Counted from the stretch's first letter, positions 1 through 9,027 are shown. The stretch: DNA of 64,000 nucleotides from Pseudoalteromonas sp. '520P1 No. 423' (GCF_001269985.1 NZ_BBZB01000001.1:3162001-3226000); one strand, 5' to 3'. Made by a program: numbers and translations. The notes: generated by a model from the sequence alone, not told the origin.

Positions 1-569
1 AAAACATCATTATCTAGTGGGCGTGCATTCATTAAATTAGCAGTTTGCTTTGCTAATTCATCTAATGCTTTTTTACCTGCGCCTGATACTGATTGATACG
101 TACATACGTTTACACGATCTATGCCATATGCATCATAAATTGGCTTTAGCACCAACATCAGTTGAATTGTGGCGCAGTTTGGATTAGCTATAATATTATG
201 ATTACGGTAATCAGCTAACGTATCAGGATTCACTTCAGGTACCACTAATGGCACATCGTATGATGAGCGAAATTTTGAAGAATTATCAATGACAATACAG
301 CCCGAATCAGCTGCTACATATGCGTATTGCTCAGCCGCTTCACTTCCCGCAGAGAATAGAGCAATATGAGCTTTTGAAAAATCAAAATTAGCAACATCTT
401 GCACTTCAATTTCTTTACCCTGAAACTTAATTTCTTCGCCTGCACTTTTATCGCTAGCTAATAGAAAAAGCTCCTCAACTGGAAACTTTCTATCAGCTAA
501 TGTTTCTATAATTTGACGACCAACTAAGCCGGTTGCTCCTAATATTGCAACATTAAATTGTTGTGACAT
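1..569 (-). CDS. asd: Aspartate-semialdehyde dehydrogenase (3' part beyond window)
   Basis: Reduces aspartyl phosphate to aspartate semialdehyde in the lysine, threonine and methionine pathway. The protein begins MSQQFNVAILGATGLVGRQI, a Rossmann nucleotide-binding start, and later shows NPNCATIQ, which carries the catalytic cysteine of the family. About 190 residues are visible; the C-terminal half lies before base 1. Its ATG shares one base with the pdxB stop (TAATG), so the two are translationally coupled. The pdxB-asd order is common in Alteromonadales and Vibrio. E. coli has the paralogue usg in this position, but the retained NC(A)T motif favours a true Asd. Confidence 0.9.
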   Translation of the reverse strand, partial: MSQQFNVAILGATGLVGRQIIETLADRKFPVEELFLLASDKSAGEEIKFQGKEIEVQDVANFDFSKAHIALFSAGSEAAEQYAYVAADSGCIVIDNSSKFRSSYDVPLVVPEVNPDTLADYRNHNIIANPNCATIQLMLVLKPIYDAYGIDRVNVCTYQSVSGAGKKALDELAKQTANLMNARPLDNDV

Positions 570-1696
570 TATTTTTCCTCATTATGTATAGCAAAGCCTA
601 ACTTTGATAATTGATCGGCTTGTTGTTTGTTTGTGCCCAATATATTTATAGCGGAAAACTCACGCCTAACAGGGTAATTTTTTCTTAAGCAATCAAAACC
701 TTTAACTGTTAATTGGTGCCGGATCAGACTATGATCGCAGCGCACATCATAAATATGATGCACTAGAGATCTTAAATCCGACGGCCCAAAATTTTGATTA
801 ATGCTTATATTTTTAATAACAGGTTCTGGTAAGAAATCATTTAACTGATATTTAATTTCAACATTATTTTGTTTACATAAAGCTTGGTATAACATGAATG
901 TACCACGGGCTTTACCTTCTAATGTATGTCCTGCAATATGAACAGAGCCAAAACGCACATAATCTAGTAGTTCAGTTAAAATATTTGGTTCGTTTTCCCA
1001 AACATCTAATACTAACGAAAGCGATTTATTTTGCTTCATAAGATCAAGTAACGCATGATTATCAATCACATCACCGCGACTCGCATTGATTAAAATAGTA
1101 CCTGGTTTTAAAGTATTTAATATTCGCCCATTAAATAAATGCTTTGTTTTATTTTTGCCTTCACTAATCAAAGGTACATGCAATGAAATGACATCTGATT
1201 GTGCGATAAGGGTTTCAAAAGAAACATACTCTAAATCATTAGATTGATTTAATGGATCACACAATAAAGTTTTAATACCCAGCGCTTTTAATTTCGCATT
1301 TAATCGTGTACCAATATTGCCAATACCGATAATACCAACCACTTTATCTTGAACTTTAAAGTCATCTTCTTGAGATAAAGCATATATAGCGCTAATAACA
1401 TATTCTGCAACGGCAACTGAATTACATGCGGGTGCACTCGTAAAATAAATATTTTTATCCGCTAAATAAGTTTGATCAATATGATCCGTGCCTATTGTAG
1501 CTGTACCAACAAATTTTAATTTATTAGCATGAGCCAATAAATCAGCATTTACATTAGTGACAGAGCGCGTTAATAATACATCGACATCAATCAGCATATC
1601 GGAAGTGATTGAACGACCATCAAAACGGGTTATTTGACCAAAATCAGAAAAATACTCTTCAACTAAAGGCATGTTTTGATCAGCAAGAATTTGCAT
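569..1696 (-). CDS. pdxB: Erythronate-4-phosphate dehydrogenase
   Basis: NAD-dependent 2-hydroxyacid dehydrogenase oxidising 4-phosphoerythronate, the second step of DXP-dependent pyridoxal phosphate synthesis. Features seen: N-terminal MQILADQNMPLVEEYF, NAD-binding GIIGIGNIG near residue 125, the INASRGDVID segment and the HIAGHTLEGKARGT motif with the catalytic histidine, then the PdxB-specific C-terminal dimerisation region. The frame stays open to a TTG at 1747, but homology begins at the ATG at 1696, giving 375 residues, close to the family length. It is upstream of and coupled to asd. Confidence 0.93.
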   Translation of the reverse strand: MQILADQNMPLVEEYFSDFGQITRFDGRSITSDMLIDVDVLLTRSVTNVNADLLAHANKLKFVGTATIGTDHIDQTYLADKNIYFTSAPACNSVAVAEYVISAIYALSQEDDFKVQDKVVGIIGIGNIGTRLNAKLKALGIKTLLCDPLNQSNDLEYVSFETLIAQSDVISLHVPLISEGKNKTKHLFNGRILNTLKPGTILINASRGDVIDNHALLDLMKQNKSLSLVLDVWENEPNILTELLDYVRFGSVHIAGHTLEGKARGTFMLYQALCKQNNVEIKYQLNDFLPEPVIKNISINQNFGPSDLRSLVHHIYDVRCDHSLIRHQLTVKGFDCLRKNYPVRREFSAINILGTNKQQADQLSKLGFAIHNEEK

Positions 1697-1790
1697 TGGG
1701 TTATCCACAGAGCTAAATTTTTCGACATTATACCCAATCAACTTCAAGATGCGAGTTTAGCTAATAAATTTATCTGTTATAGAAATGAAA

Positions 1791-1810
1791 AAACCGCCAA
1801 AAGGCGGTTT
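1791..1810 (-). terminator. Rho-independent terminator after the peroxiredoxin gene
   Basis: Eight-base stem AAACCGCC / GGCGGTTT with a four-base loop lies 24 bases past the peroxiredoxin stop. It is followed on the minus strand by a T-rich stretch. It separates the peroxiredoxin from pdxB-asd. Confidence 0.75.
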
Positions 1811-1833
1811 CTTAAACGATTATAATTATAAAG

Positions 1834-2439
1834 TTATAGGTCGTTTTCGTTCTCAGCTAGGAACTTAGCAACGCCTTCTGGGCTTGCGTCCATGCCTTTT
1901 TTACCTTCAGACCAACCAGCAGGACATACTTCACCGTGCTCAGTGTGGAATGCTAAAGCATCAACCATACGTAACATTTCGTCAATATCACGACCTAGTG
2001 GTAAATCATTGATTACTTGATGACGTACAACACCAGCTTCATCGATAAGGAATGAACCACGGAACGCAACACCAGCTTCTGGATGCTCAACGTCATATGC
2101 TTGACAGATATCATGTTTTACATCAGCAATTAGAGGGTACTGTACTGGACCGATACCGCCTTCATTTACTGGTGTGTTTCTCCATGCGTTGTGTGAGAAT
2201 TGTGAATCAATAGAAACACCAATTACTTCAACACCACGTTTTTGGAATTCAGCAAAACGTTTATCAAATGCGATTAACTCTGAAGGACATACGAAAGTGA
2301 AATCTAACGGGTAAAAGAAAATTACTGCTTTTTTACCTTTAATTGACTCGTGAAGGTTATACGCATCTACGATTTCACCGTTACCAAGTACTGCTGCAGC
2401 TGTAAAATCTGGTGCCTGACGGCCTACTAATACACCCAT
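1834..2439 (-). CDS. Typical 2-Cys peroxiredoxin (AhpC/Prx1 type)
   Basis: Thiol peroxidase that reduces hydrogen peroxide and organic hydroperoxides. The peroxidatic cysteine is C51 in FTFVCPSE and the resolving cysteine is about C172 in HGEVCPAGW, so this is a typical 2-Cys enzyme. The frame extends to a TTG at 2451, but the ATG at 2439 is preceded by GGAG at correct spacing and matches the family start MGVLVGRQAPDF; 201 residues results. The gene is monocistronic with its own terminator. High expression and peroxide control are likely, but I see no clear OxyR site. Confidence 0.93.
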   Translation of the reverse strand: MGVLVGRQAPDFTAAAVLGNGEIVDAYNLHESIKGKKAVIFFYPLDFTFVCPSELIAFDKRFAEFQKRGVEVIGVSIDSQFSHNAWRNTPVNEGGIGPVQYPLIADVKHDICQAYDVEHPEAGVAFRGSFLIDEAGVVRHQVINDLPLGRDIDEMLRMVDALAFHTEHGEVCPAGWSEGKKGMDASPEGVAKFLAENENDL

Positions 2440-2660
2440 TGTGATCTCCAATAAATTAATTTAATTCGATATAACGGAAAATGTCCGTCGCTATTAATAT
2501 AGTGACTAAATATAAAAACCCAAGTAGAAACTTATGAATTTTCAATTATTTTTCATTTTTTATTTTCTGAGAACATCATAAGGGGATAATCAATTAAATA
2601 ACAATTGTATTTTACGATGTATATAATTGATAAAAACGAACGGTGGGAAAACAAACAAAA

Positions 2661-2686
2661 AATAGTTCGCTCAAGAACGAACTATT
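2661..2686 (-). terminator. Rho-independent terminator after fadR
   Basis: Perfect nine-base stem AATAGTTCG / CGAACTATT with an eight-base loop, 17 bases past the fadR stop. On the minus strand it is followed by TTTTGTTTGT. Confidence 0.75.
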
Positions 2687-2703
2687 CTACAAAGCATTAT
2701 GTT

Positions 2704-3420
2704 TTATATATCCATAATGCCTTCAGGTAAGGTTTCTTTTAATTCTTGCCAAATAACCCCTGAATCTATACCATATTGACGAATTAGATATATCGCTTGG
2801 TCGTGTTTACCTAGCTCTGCAAGTGATATTAAATCTTTATAAAAAGAACGAGCTAAATCACGAGTACGTTGATCCGAAAAGTAATGTGTTGCGATTCTTG
2901 AATAAAAACCTTTAAAGCCATTAAGAGTTAATACATAAATAGGATTACCACATGCAAAAGCCAATTCATGGTGCATTCGATAATCATACTCAGCAATCGC
3001 CTCAGCAGTATCTGCTATCTCTTCGCCCCTTTTTAAGATTTTAATCACTTTTTCTGCATTATTTTTTATTGCAGCACGCGTATATATCGCACTGATATTT
3101 GTTCTCGCAGATAATAATTGATCTATTAACTCTGGCATTTTCTCATTATCTAAACGCGCTAACGTTTCTAAGATATTAAGGCCTGATGTTTCCCAAAAAT
3201 CATTAACTCTAGTTGGTTTGCCATGACGGATCGTTAACCAACCATCTCTAGATAATCGTTGTAATACTTCTCGTAAGGTTGTTCTTGTAACACCAATAAT
3301 TTCAGATAGTTCACGTTCAGCCGGTAAGATAGAACCAGGTTGAAAATCACCATTCCAAATCGAGTCAACAATGTATTCTTCAGCAAAGCCAGCGGGGCTT
3401 TTTGCGTTAAAAATTTTCAT
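2704..3420 (-). CDS. fadR: Fatty acid metabolism regulator FadR
   Basis: GntR-family acyl-CoA-responsive regulator: represses fatty acid beta-oxidation genes and activates unsaturated fatty acid synthesis genes. The N-terminal winged helix is very close to E. coli FadR ([46 protein letters not shown]), followed by the FadR-specific all-helical effector domain with [13 protein letters not shown] and the [13 protein letters not shown] segment. The open frame reaches 3468, but the ATG at 3420 is preceded by GGAAAT and gives the canonical [12 protein letters not shown] start, 238 residues. It is divergent from dsbB, as in enterics, though nhaB is absent here. Confidence 0.96.
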   Translation of the reverse strand: MKIFNAKSPAGFAEEYIVDSIWNGDFQPGSILPAERELSEIIGVTRTTLREVLQRLSRDGWLTIRHGKPTRVNDFWETSGLNILETLARLDNEKMPELIDQLLSARTNISAIYTRAAIKNNAEKVIKILKRGEEIADTAEAIAEYDYRMHHELAFACGNPIYVLTLNGFKGFYSRIATHYFSDQRTRDLARSFYKDLISLAELGKHDQAIYLIRQYGIDSGVIWQELKETLPEGIMDI

Positions 3421-3624
3421 GATATTTCCAAAATAATAATTTACCTCAATACATTGGCCACTACACACACTTATTTAATAAAATTGATTAAGACTCAATG
3501 GAATTGATATAATGGGTATAATATCTCTATGTTAAACTGATTGTACCAGATCAAGCATAACTAACAAGCGCTAAAAAAGAATGACTTTTTATCGCTTAAA
3601 ACATTTTTTTTATTAAGGGTCCTT

Positions 3625-4140
3625 ATGACTTATATTGCTAATTTAGTATTCAAACGTTCTGCATGGTTTATTCTCATGATGAGTGCTTTAATTCTAGAAG
3701 TAACCGCGCTTATTTTTCAATACAAAATGGACCTAGCGCCATGCATTATGTGTATATACCAAAGAACGGCTGTTTTAGGCATATTTATCGCAGGACTTAT
3801 TGCTTTAACTAACCCGAATAATATTTTTGTTAGGATTATTGCTTATGGTATTTGGTCAATTTCTGCTATTTGGGGATATTTCATCGCTGTAGAACATATC
3901 GATATGCAAACAACTACTGATATCTTTGCCTATTCATGTGAAGTTACACCTAATTTCCCTAGTATCATGCCATTACATGAATGGATCCCTAGCTTTTTTG
4001 CCGCACCGGGGGATTGTGGTGAAATAAGTTGGCAATTTTTAGATTTATCAATGCCTTATTGGATGCAAGTTATCTTTGGTATTTACAGTTTAATTTTAAT
4101 TACAGTGATATTAACTAATTTACTGAAAAAGCGTATTTAA
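3625..4140 (+). CDS. dsbB: Disulfide bond formation protein DsbB
   Basis: Inner-membrane quinone reductase that reoxidises periplasmic DsbA. Four transmembrane segments are apparent. The first periplasmic cysteine pair is C40-I-M-C43 (APCIMCIYQR) and the second pair is C105 and C131 in the second periplasmic loop (YSCEVTPNFP and PGDCGE), so all four redox cysteines are present. At 171 residues it has the usual length. It is divergent from fadR and followed after 11 bases by a small membrane protein gene, probably in one operon. Confidence 0.96.
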   Translation: MTYIANLVFKRSAWFILMMSALILEVTALIFQYKMDLAPCIMCIYQRTAVLGIFIAGLIALTNPNNIFVRIIAYGIWSISAIWGYFIAVEHIDMQTTTDIFAYSCEVTPNFPSIMPLHEWIPSFFAAPGDCGEISWQFLDLSMPYWMQVIFGIYSLILITVILTNLLKKRI

Positions 4141-4151
4141 TAGGAAACAAA

Positions 4152-4448
4152 ATGTACTTCACATCAAGAAATATGCCTGAATTAAAAGGGTTAAAGTATA
4201 CCCAACGTGCTCAAATTGTTCGTTTAGCGTTAACTCATTTATCAGTTCCGCAAAAAACAATTTTAAATATTTTAAAATTATTATTACTTACACCGATCTT
4301 TTTAATTATAGCGAAGATTGATAGCTGGGAAATTATGTTTTACTTACTGATTGTAGGGTTTTGTTATCCATTAATCACGACCCCTGTTTCTTTACATTTT
4401 GCCCAAAAATATATTGAACAGGCTAAATCTGAATTTTTCGATAATTAG
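4152..4448 (+). CDS. Uncharacterised small two-helix membrane protein
   Basis: 98 residues. A basic N-terminal cytoplasmic part (residues 1-35) is followed by two hydrophobic segments at about 38-55 and 62-82 and a short charged tail. I do not recognise a named family or catalytic residues. It starts 11 bases after dsbB with AGGAAAC upstream of the ATG, so it is probably cotranscribed with dsbB; whether it takes part in thiol oxidation cannot be told. Confidence 0.75.
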   Translation: MYFTSRNMPELKGLKYTQRAQIVRLALTHLSVPQKTILNILKLLLLTPIFLIIAKIDSWEIMFYLLIVGFCYPLITTPVSLHFAQKYIEQAKSEFFDN

Positions 4449-4459
4449 CTACAATTATA

Positions 4460-4494
4460 AAAAGAGTAATCTAAAGCCGTTAGTTTACTCTTTT
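4460..4494. terminator. Bidirectional hairpin terminator
   Basis: Ten-base stem AAAAGAGTAA / TTACTCTTTT between convergent genes (the dsbB operon on plus, the comEA-like gene on minus). A/T flanks on both sides suit termination in both directions. Confidence 0.7.
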
Positions 4495-4506
4495 AATTTG
4501 AACTAA

Positions 4507-4803
4507 TTAAAACCTTACTTTTCCATCCAGTTTCGCGACGGCCTTTTTACCTAATCCTTTTACGTTTTTTAAATCTTCTATTGATTTAAAATCCCCATTT
4601 TTATCTCTATGTAAGATAATTGCAGCTGCTTTCGATTTACCAATTCCCGGTAATAATTCTAGCGATTTTTGATCAGCAGTATTAAGGTTGATTAAGTGAT
4701 TATTTACAACCACTTCATTTTCAGCAGAGTTTTGGGCGACTACTGTAGTAGGCGCACTCATTAATAATGTAAAAATAAAAACGATAATTGTATTAAACTT
4801 CAT
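4507..4803 (-). CDS. ComEA-like helix-hairpin-helix DNA-binding protein, exported
   Basis: 98 residues: an N-terminal signal peptide (about 1-23, ending ...TTVVAQ), a short linker, then two helix-hairpin-helix motifs (INLNTADQKSLELLPGIGKSKAAAII and IEDLKNVKGLGKKAVAKL). This is the arrangement of Gram-negative ComEA, the periplasmic receptor that binds and ratchets incoming DNA during natural transformation. Strong ribosome site GGAGGA before the ATG. No other competence gene is nearby, so a role in DNA uptake is inferred from the family. Confidence 0.88.
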   Translation of the reverse strand: MKFNTIIVFIFTLLMSAPTTVVAQNSAENEVVVNNHLINLNTADQKSLELLPGIGKSKAAAIILHRDKNGDFKSIEDLKNVKGLGKKAVAKLDGKVRF

Positions 4804-4956
4804 GTTCTTCCTCCATGATGTCCATCTTTGGACGATAATTAACAGTTAACTATAAAAGTTACAAAACCTTCCCTTTAAATAAAGAATATAACTCTCTATT
4901 TGTCAAAAATAATATAATAAATGCTTTTGTGACTTGAAATTTTACCCTGTAAAGTT

Positions 4957-4976
4957 TACTGTATAAAAAACCAGTG
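4957..4976 (+). promoter_or_regulatory. LexA (SOS) box upstream of yebG
   Basis: TACTGTATAAAAAACCAGTG fits the LexA consensus CTG-N10-CAG with correct spacing, 18 bases before the yebG ATG. yebG is a known SOS gene in enterics, which supports the call. A closely similar box precedes ruvC at 57938. Confidence 0.85.
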
Positions 4977-4993
4977 TACTGTAGGAATAAATA

Positions 4994-5302
4994 ATGGCTG
5001 TTGTTATCAAATATGTGGTTGAAAGAAATGGAGTGGAGCGTATGACCTTTACCAGCAAAAAAGATGCTGATGCCTACGACAAAATGCTCGATATCGCTGA
5101 ATCAATGGAGCAAATGTTAGAAAAAATTGATGTTGCTTTAAGTGAACAGCAAGTTGAGACTTTAGCACTTGAAATAGCTAAAAATAAAGAATTATTTATG
5201 AGTGCCTTAAAAGGGAATAAAGCACCTGCTGAAAAAGCAGCAAAAGAAAAGAAAGCTGATCCTAACAAAGCTGAAAATGTGACAGATATTAAACAAGCCT
5301 AG
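4994..5302 (+). CDS. yebG: SOS-induced protein YebG
   Basis: 102 residues. The N-terminal half matches YebG closely (KYVVERNGVERMTFTSKKDADAYDKMLDIAE). The C-terminus is a lysine- and alanine-rich, probably disordered tail, longer and more basic than that of E. coli. YebG is DNA-damage inducible but its biochemical role is not established. The LexA box immediately upstream shows SOS control, and a strong palindromic terminator follows. Confidence 0.92.
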   Translation: MAVVIKYVVERNGVERMTFTSKKDADAYDKMLDIAESMEQMLEKIDVALSEQQVETLALEIAKNKELFMSALKGNKAPAEKAAKEKKADPNKAENVTDIKQA

Positions 5303-5320
5303 TTTTGACACTTAATTTCA

Positions 5321-5356
5321 GATATAAAAAAAGCGCATATGCGCTTTTTTTATATC
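5321..5356. terminator. Bidirectional terminator after yebG
   Basis: The whole 36-base stretch is a palindrome: GATATAAAAAAAGCGC on the left, ATAT at the centre and GCGCTTTTTTTATATC on the right. A GC-rich core flanked by A and T runs lets it terminate both yebG (plus) and the minus-strand gene ending at 5372. Confidence 0.85.
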
Positions 5357-5371
5357 TACAACAAGAATAGC

Positions 5372-5677
5372 TTACGACTCTTGAACTAAACCTGCTGGGA
5401 TTTCAGAAAACGCATCATCTCCCGTTGCAACATCCACTAATTCATATCCACGTTGTTTGCGTTTTAGTTTTAGAATCGGCTTTTCAAATGCACTTTGTTG
5501 GCGCGAAACATCTTCTTGTAATTCATTTAGACTTTTACCATAAGGTGCGACGCTTGTTTCTGACCAGTTAACCGCTTTACCTTTAAGGTTATATTCTACT
5601 TCATGGATTTGATACAAAGCTTCATTATCGCCATCAGCTTCACACAAAATAACTCTAAAATTCCAAAATGCTGACAT
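5372..5677 (-). CDS. Conserved-looking small protein of unknown function
   Basis: 101 residues, soluble, without signal peptide or membrane segment. The N-terminal part (MSAFWNFRVILCEADGDNEAL, then IHEVEYNLKGKAVNWSETSVAPYG) looks like a compact alpha/beta domain rich in aromatic residues. The middle is basic (KLKRKQRGYELVD). I recognise no family. A clean start, flanking terminator and good coding character support a real gene. Confidence 0.7.
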   Translation of the reverse strand: MSAFWNFRVILCEADGDNEALYQIHEVEYNLKGKAVNWSETSVAPYGKSLNELQEDVSRQQSAFEKPILKLKRKQRGYELVDVATGDDAFSEIPAGLVQES

Positions 5678-5803
5678 AACTATTATCTCTCATTAATTGT
5701 TAGCTGTATTTTAACAGCTTAGTAAACTGATTTCACTTTTCGAAAATCATATTGTTAAATTTTGTGTTAATGTATCAGAATTACATTAATTTGGTTTAAA
5801 AAC

Positions 5804-6418
5804 ATGTTTTTCAAAAATTCAATATTTTTTTCAATGCTAACACTATCTTTTTCATCATTTTGTAATCAAGACAATGAATGTGGAAACAACATCCAAGCTC
5901 AAGAATTAACACAGTTAATTATAAATGACTCAACTCAATTAAGGCGCCACCTAACCTGCGATGCCAGACTTACTAGAGCGGCTACAATTAAAGTTAAAGA
6001 AATGGCTGAATCAGGATGGGTAATACACAGTGGGGCAAATAGGCGCTTGAGAGATCAAAACTTTCCCCTACCTGACTATTATGGCATAGGAATGGCAAAT
6101 CAAGTTGAGGCATTAGCCGGCGGTCAAGAAAGTTCGGTAAATGTTTGGGCTGGTTTCAAAGGGTCAAAATCTCATGCAACACATCTATTAGGCAAATTAA
6201 AGTTTTATCATGAACAAGATAAAATTGGAGTCGGATTTATAAAAGCACCAAAGTCTAAGCATATATATTATTGGGCTGTATATTTAGCTAAAGAATCGAA
6301 AATAAATGAACTAAATTTAGAACTAGGCCCAATACCAAGTAAAGGGCCAACTGGAGTGATTTTTGAAAAATCAAATACCAATAAGATTAATGTAAAATTG
6401 ATACCTTCAAAAAAGTAA
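5804..6418 (+). CDS. Exported CAP/SCP-domain protein (YkwD-like)
   Basis: 204 residues with an N-terminal hydrophobic signal segment (about 1-19). The rest is a CAP (cysteine-rich secretory/allergen V5/PR-1) domain: LTRAATIKVKEMAESGWVIHSG with the first histidine, NRRLRD, NQVEALAGG with the glutamate, SHATHLLG with the second histidine, and IGVGF followed by YYWAVYLA. Bacterial CAP proteins are extracytoplasmic with largely unknown substrates. It is monocistronic and convergent with the ion channel gene. Confidence 0.87.
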   Translation: MFFKNSIFFSMLTLSFSSFCNQDNECGNNIQAQELTQLIINDSTQLRRHLTCDARLTRAATIKVKEMAESGWVIHSGANRRLRDQNFPLPDYYGIGMANQVEALAGGQESSVNVWAGFKGSKSHATHLLGKLKFYHEQDKIGVGFIKAPKSKHIYYWAVYLAKESKINELNLELGPIPSKGPTGVIFEKSNTNKINVKLIPSKK

Positions 6419-6435
6419 CAGCCAATATAAACTTA

Positions 6436-7233
6436 TTACTTCTGCGCAATGATTTTTTTCAACTCTTCAATTTGCGCAGATAAATCTTCAATGGTTAGTT
6501 TGCCATCCTCTTTATCTTGCGCTTCTTTTTCTTTTGAATGCTCATCTTCTAATACATTTACAACAATACCTATTACCATGTTTAAAAACGCGAACGTTGT
6601 TAAAAAAATAAAAGATAAGAAATATATCCAAGATAATGAGTGCACATCCATGATTTCGTACATGACATCAGTCCAATCTTCGAATGTCATAACCCTAAAT
6701 AGGGTCAACATTGAGATAGATATGTGTCCCCATAAAACAGGGTTAATTTCTGCAAAAAAACTACTGCCAATTGCTGCATAAATATAGAAAATAATAAACA
6801 TCAGCAATACAACGTAACCTAATTGCGGCAATGCTCTTAACAAGGAGTTTAATAATAACCTTAGTTCAGGTACAAAGGATACCATTCTCATCACCCGGAA
6901 AATACGAATTAAACGCCCTACTAAAGCTAACTCACTGTCTTCAATTGGAATTAAACTCACAATTACAATCAAAGTATCAAAAACATTCCACGCTTTATAA
7001 AAGAAGCGTTTTTTATCTTGCTCTGCAATGAACCTGATCACAATTTCGAATAAAAAGATCAGTGTTATAAACCAATCTAAAAATTTTAATGCTCCAAGCG
7101 CCGATGCAGGTATTTCATAGGTTTTTGCACCTATTAAAAGGGCCGATAATACAATAATTGAGATCACAAAAATCTCAAAAACCTTATTATTTTTTAGTTT
7201 CGCAGAAAAATCCACTACTTTATTAAAATTCAT
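6436..7233 (-). CDS. Bacterial voltage-gated cation channel (NaChBac/BacNav-type)
   Basis: 265 residues with six transmembrane segments, one subunit of a homotetrameric channel. S4 carries four arginines every third residue (R107, R110, R113, R116 in GRLIRIFRVMRM). The pore loop holds filter T183-F-E-D-W-T-D189, equivalent to the TLESW filter of characterised bacterial sodium channels. S6 is followed by an acidic neck and a C-terminal coiled coil (about 245-265), the tetramer bundle of the family. The filter differs from the sodium-selective type by added aspartates, so ion preference is open. Confidence 0.9.
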   Translation of the reverse strand: MNFNKVVDFSAKLKNNKVFEIFVISIIVLSALLIGAKTYEIPASALGALKFLDWFITLIFLFEIVIRFIAEQDKKRFFYKAWNVFDTLIVIVSLIPIEDSELALVGRLIRIFRVMRMVSFVPELRLLLNSLLRALPQLGYVVLLMFIIFYIYAAIGSSFFAEINPVLWGHISISMLTLFRVMTFEDWTDVMYEIMDVHSLSWIYFLSFIFLTTFAFLNMVIGIVVNVLEDEHSKEKEAQDKEDGKLTIEDLSAQIEELKKIIAQK

Positions 7234-7355
7234 TACTATTGCTCAATTTTTATGTATAGGTTTCAATCAAACCAGAAAAGGTATAAAAATAAGGGGTGAA
7301 TTCTAGAGAAATTTTAAGTGTAATTAAACTAAAAACATAAATTATTACTAACTAA

Positions 7356-7774
7356 TTAAACTGCTATCAAAGTAATAACCAATCCCTGTTGTATATAAGC
7401 GATTAAACCAAAGCAACTATGCTCAAGCGTTACTAAAAATACTGATTTAGATTTCACATACGTATTGCAAAAAATAATACTTGCCAATATTAAAAGCACA
7501 ACAGCTTGCCAATTACGAAAAACGATATGTAAAAAGCCAAAAGCAAGACTGCTTAAAATAACCCTTTGATTGATATTAGGCAGTAATGATTTATAGCGCT
7601 TAAATATAAAAGTGCGATAAATCACTTCTGGGGTAACGCAGAAAATAGCGGGTAAATTACCCATAAGCTGAACCACACAGTTAAATTTTCTTTAGGATGA
7701 TAGAATAATATTCCAGAATTTAAAACGATGAGCGTCATTACCAATAATGGCGCTAAAATAAGTGTTTTTATCAC
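7356..7774 (-). pseudogene. CPBP-family intramembrane protease, frameshifted and 5'-truncated
   Basis: The 106-residue frame at 7356-7676 shows the CPBP (CAAX protease-like) core: PEVIYRTFIFKRY (the E-x-x-x-R motif), SLAFGFLHIVF with the histidine, and a third motif LEHSCFGLIAYIQ. Just upstream, another frame reads YPLFSALPQ, the segment that normally precedes EVIYR, so one base has been lost near 7630. The N-terminal frame meets a stop at 7775-7777 beside an IS remnant, and the usual protein is more than twice this length. Inactive in all likelihood; a sequencing error could explain the frameshift but not the missing 5' end. Confidence 0.8.
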
Positions 7775-7783
7775 TTAAATTTA

Positions 7784-8526
7784 GGCTCTGTTCCATTACA
7801 CTATTGTCACCTATAAGCTGTGACCAAAATTTGTTTAAAATCATACTTTGAGCTGCTTTCTCTAAACCAAGCGAGATAACTTGGTAAATACTTAGTTGCT
7901 ATCCTTTCATTTTGCCTATGACCCAGCTCTTGAAGTGTGTGATTTAAAACAATTAACGGTTTGGATGTGATAAACATTTTCTATCACTGTGCCTTTTCAA
8001 TTAATTAATCGTTTATGATCACAGTTTTTATGCTCTGCAATATTCACATAAGGCCATGCGCCATAAAAATTCAGTTTTAAGGTTAATATTACAAGTAGAT
8101 GCCGCTTGGCGAAGTGTTAATTTTAGCTCCATACAACGCGCATACTCTTCCCATAGATGGCACATCCTTAACCGAGCCAAAGGTGTTTTTGTCTTAATGT
8201 TGAAGGTTTTAGCGCAACAATTACAACGATATCTTTGTGCTCCACCTGACTTTCCCCACTTTCTTAAATGTGCTGAAGAACAGTGAGGACAAGAAGGGTT
8301 GGTATCAAAAATAGGCTGAAACAGTTCCTGAGTTCCTGAATGAGCATTTATACTTGAGATGTTCGAATTGATCGATGAATGACCTCTCTTTGTGCTAGTG
8401 TCATAGATAAAAGTGCTGAAGTTATTTGGTTACGTTTTAGAGTGAATGATTTAGTCTTCATTGTCTTTATCTTCAAAGCATTATGGGCACTGATAATTAT
8501 AAACAACAATTAGCTACAACAGAGCC
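7784..8526 (-). mobile_element. Degenerate IS1595-like insertion sequence remnant
   Basis: A 743-base segment bounded by nine-base inverted repeats GGCTCTGTT / AACAGAGCC. On the minus strand it encodes pieces of a transposase: an N-terminal zinc ribbon CPHCSSAHLRKWGKSGGAQR followed by YRCNCCAKTFN and TPLARLR, then, in a shifted frame, a C-terminal piece with RIATKYLPSYLAWFR. These match the IS1595 (ISXO2-like) layout. The middle, including most of the DDE catalytic domain, is missing, so the element is dead. Flanks TAAATTTA and AAATTTTA could be an eroded 8-base target duplication. Confidence 0.75.
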
Positions 8527-8646
8527 AAATTTTAGCTATCCAAGCTTTCAAATTTTATTAGCTAATTTTTTAACCTTTTATTAATTTGTCCATTAAAACA
8601 CTTCCCCGTATAATCTTATTCTTAATTATATTTAAATGAGCAAACC

Positions 8647-9006
8647 ATGACAGATAACAATCAAACACTGACCACATTTTTAGCTGATATTAAGCCAACA
8701 CAAATACTTTGGGCGCTTCAAGATAAGGAAAGTGAAGATTGGGTTGTTTTAGATTCTATTAATTTTGAAAACGCTGATGTTATGCCAACATGGTCAAGTA
8801 GTGAACTGGCTCAACTTCACTGTGTAGATGAATGGAAAAACTATACGCCAGCGGAAATATCAGTAGCTGAATGGCTTGAGTTTTGGGTTGAAGATTTAAA
8901 TGAAGATGGTGTCATCATAGGTGTTAATTGGCAAGAAGAAGGCGAATGTCTAGAGCTTTATTTATCAGCGTTTAGTCAAGCTATTGCAACGATAGAAGCA
9001 CTATAA
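8647..9006 (+). CDS. DUF2750 family protein
   Basis: 119 residues, acidic and soluble. The pattern WVVLDSINFENADVMPTWSS, then CVDEWKNYTPAEISVAEWLEFWVEDLNEDG and VGVNW-like IIGVNWQEEGECLEL, fits DUF2750, small bacterial proteins of unknown function. Tryptophan-rich and strongly acidic. Monocistronic, with a hairpin terminator 22 bases downstream. No contextual clue to its role. Confidence 0.82.
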   Translation: MTDNNQTLTTFLADIKPTQILWALQDKESEDWVVLDSINFENADVMPTWSSSELAQLHCVDEWKNYTPAEISVAEWLEFWVEDLNEDGVIIGVNWQEEGECLELYLSAFSQAIATIEAL

Positions 9007-9027
9007 AAAATTAACTAAAGTTAAATT

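Noticed and set aside
8056..8286. 76-residue plus-strand frame inside the IS remnant
   Set aside because: The transposase pieces read on the opposite strand; this frame is their shadow.
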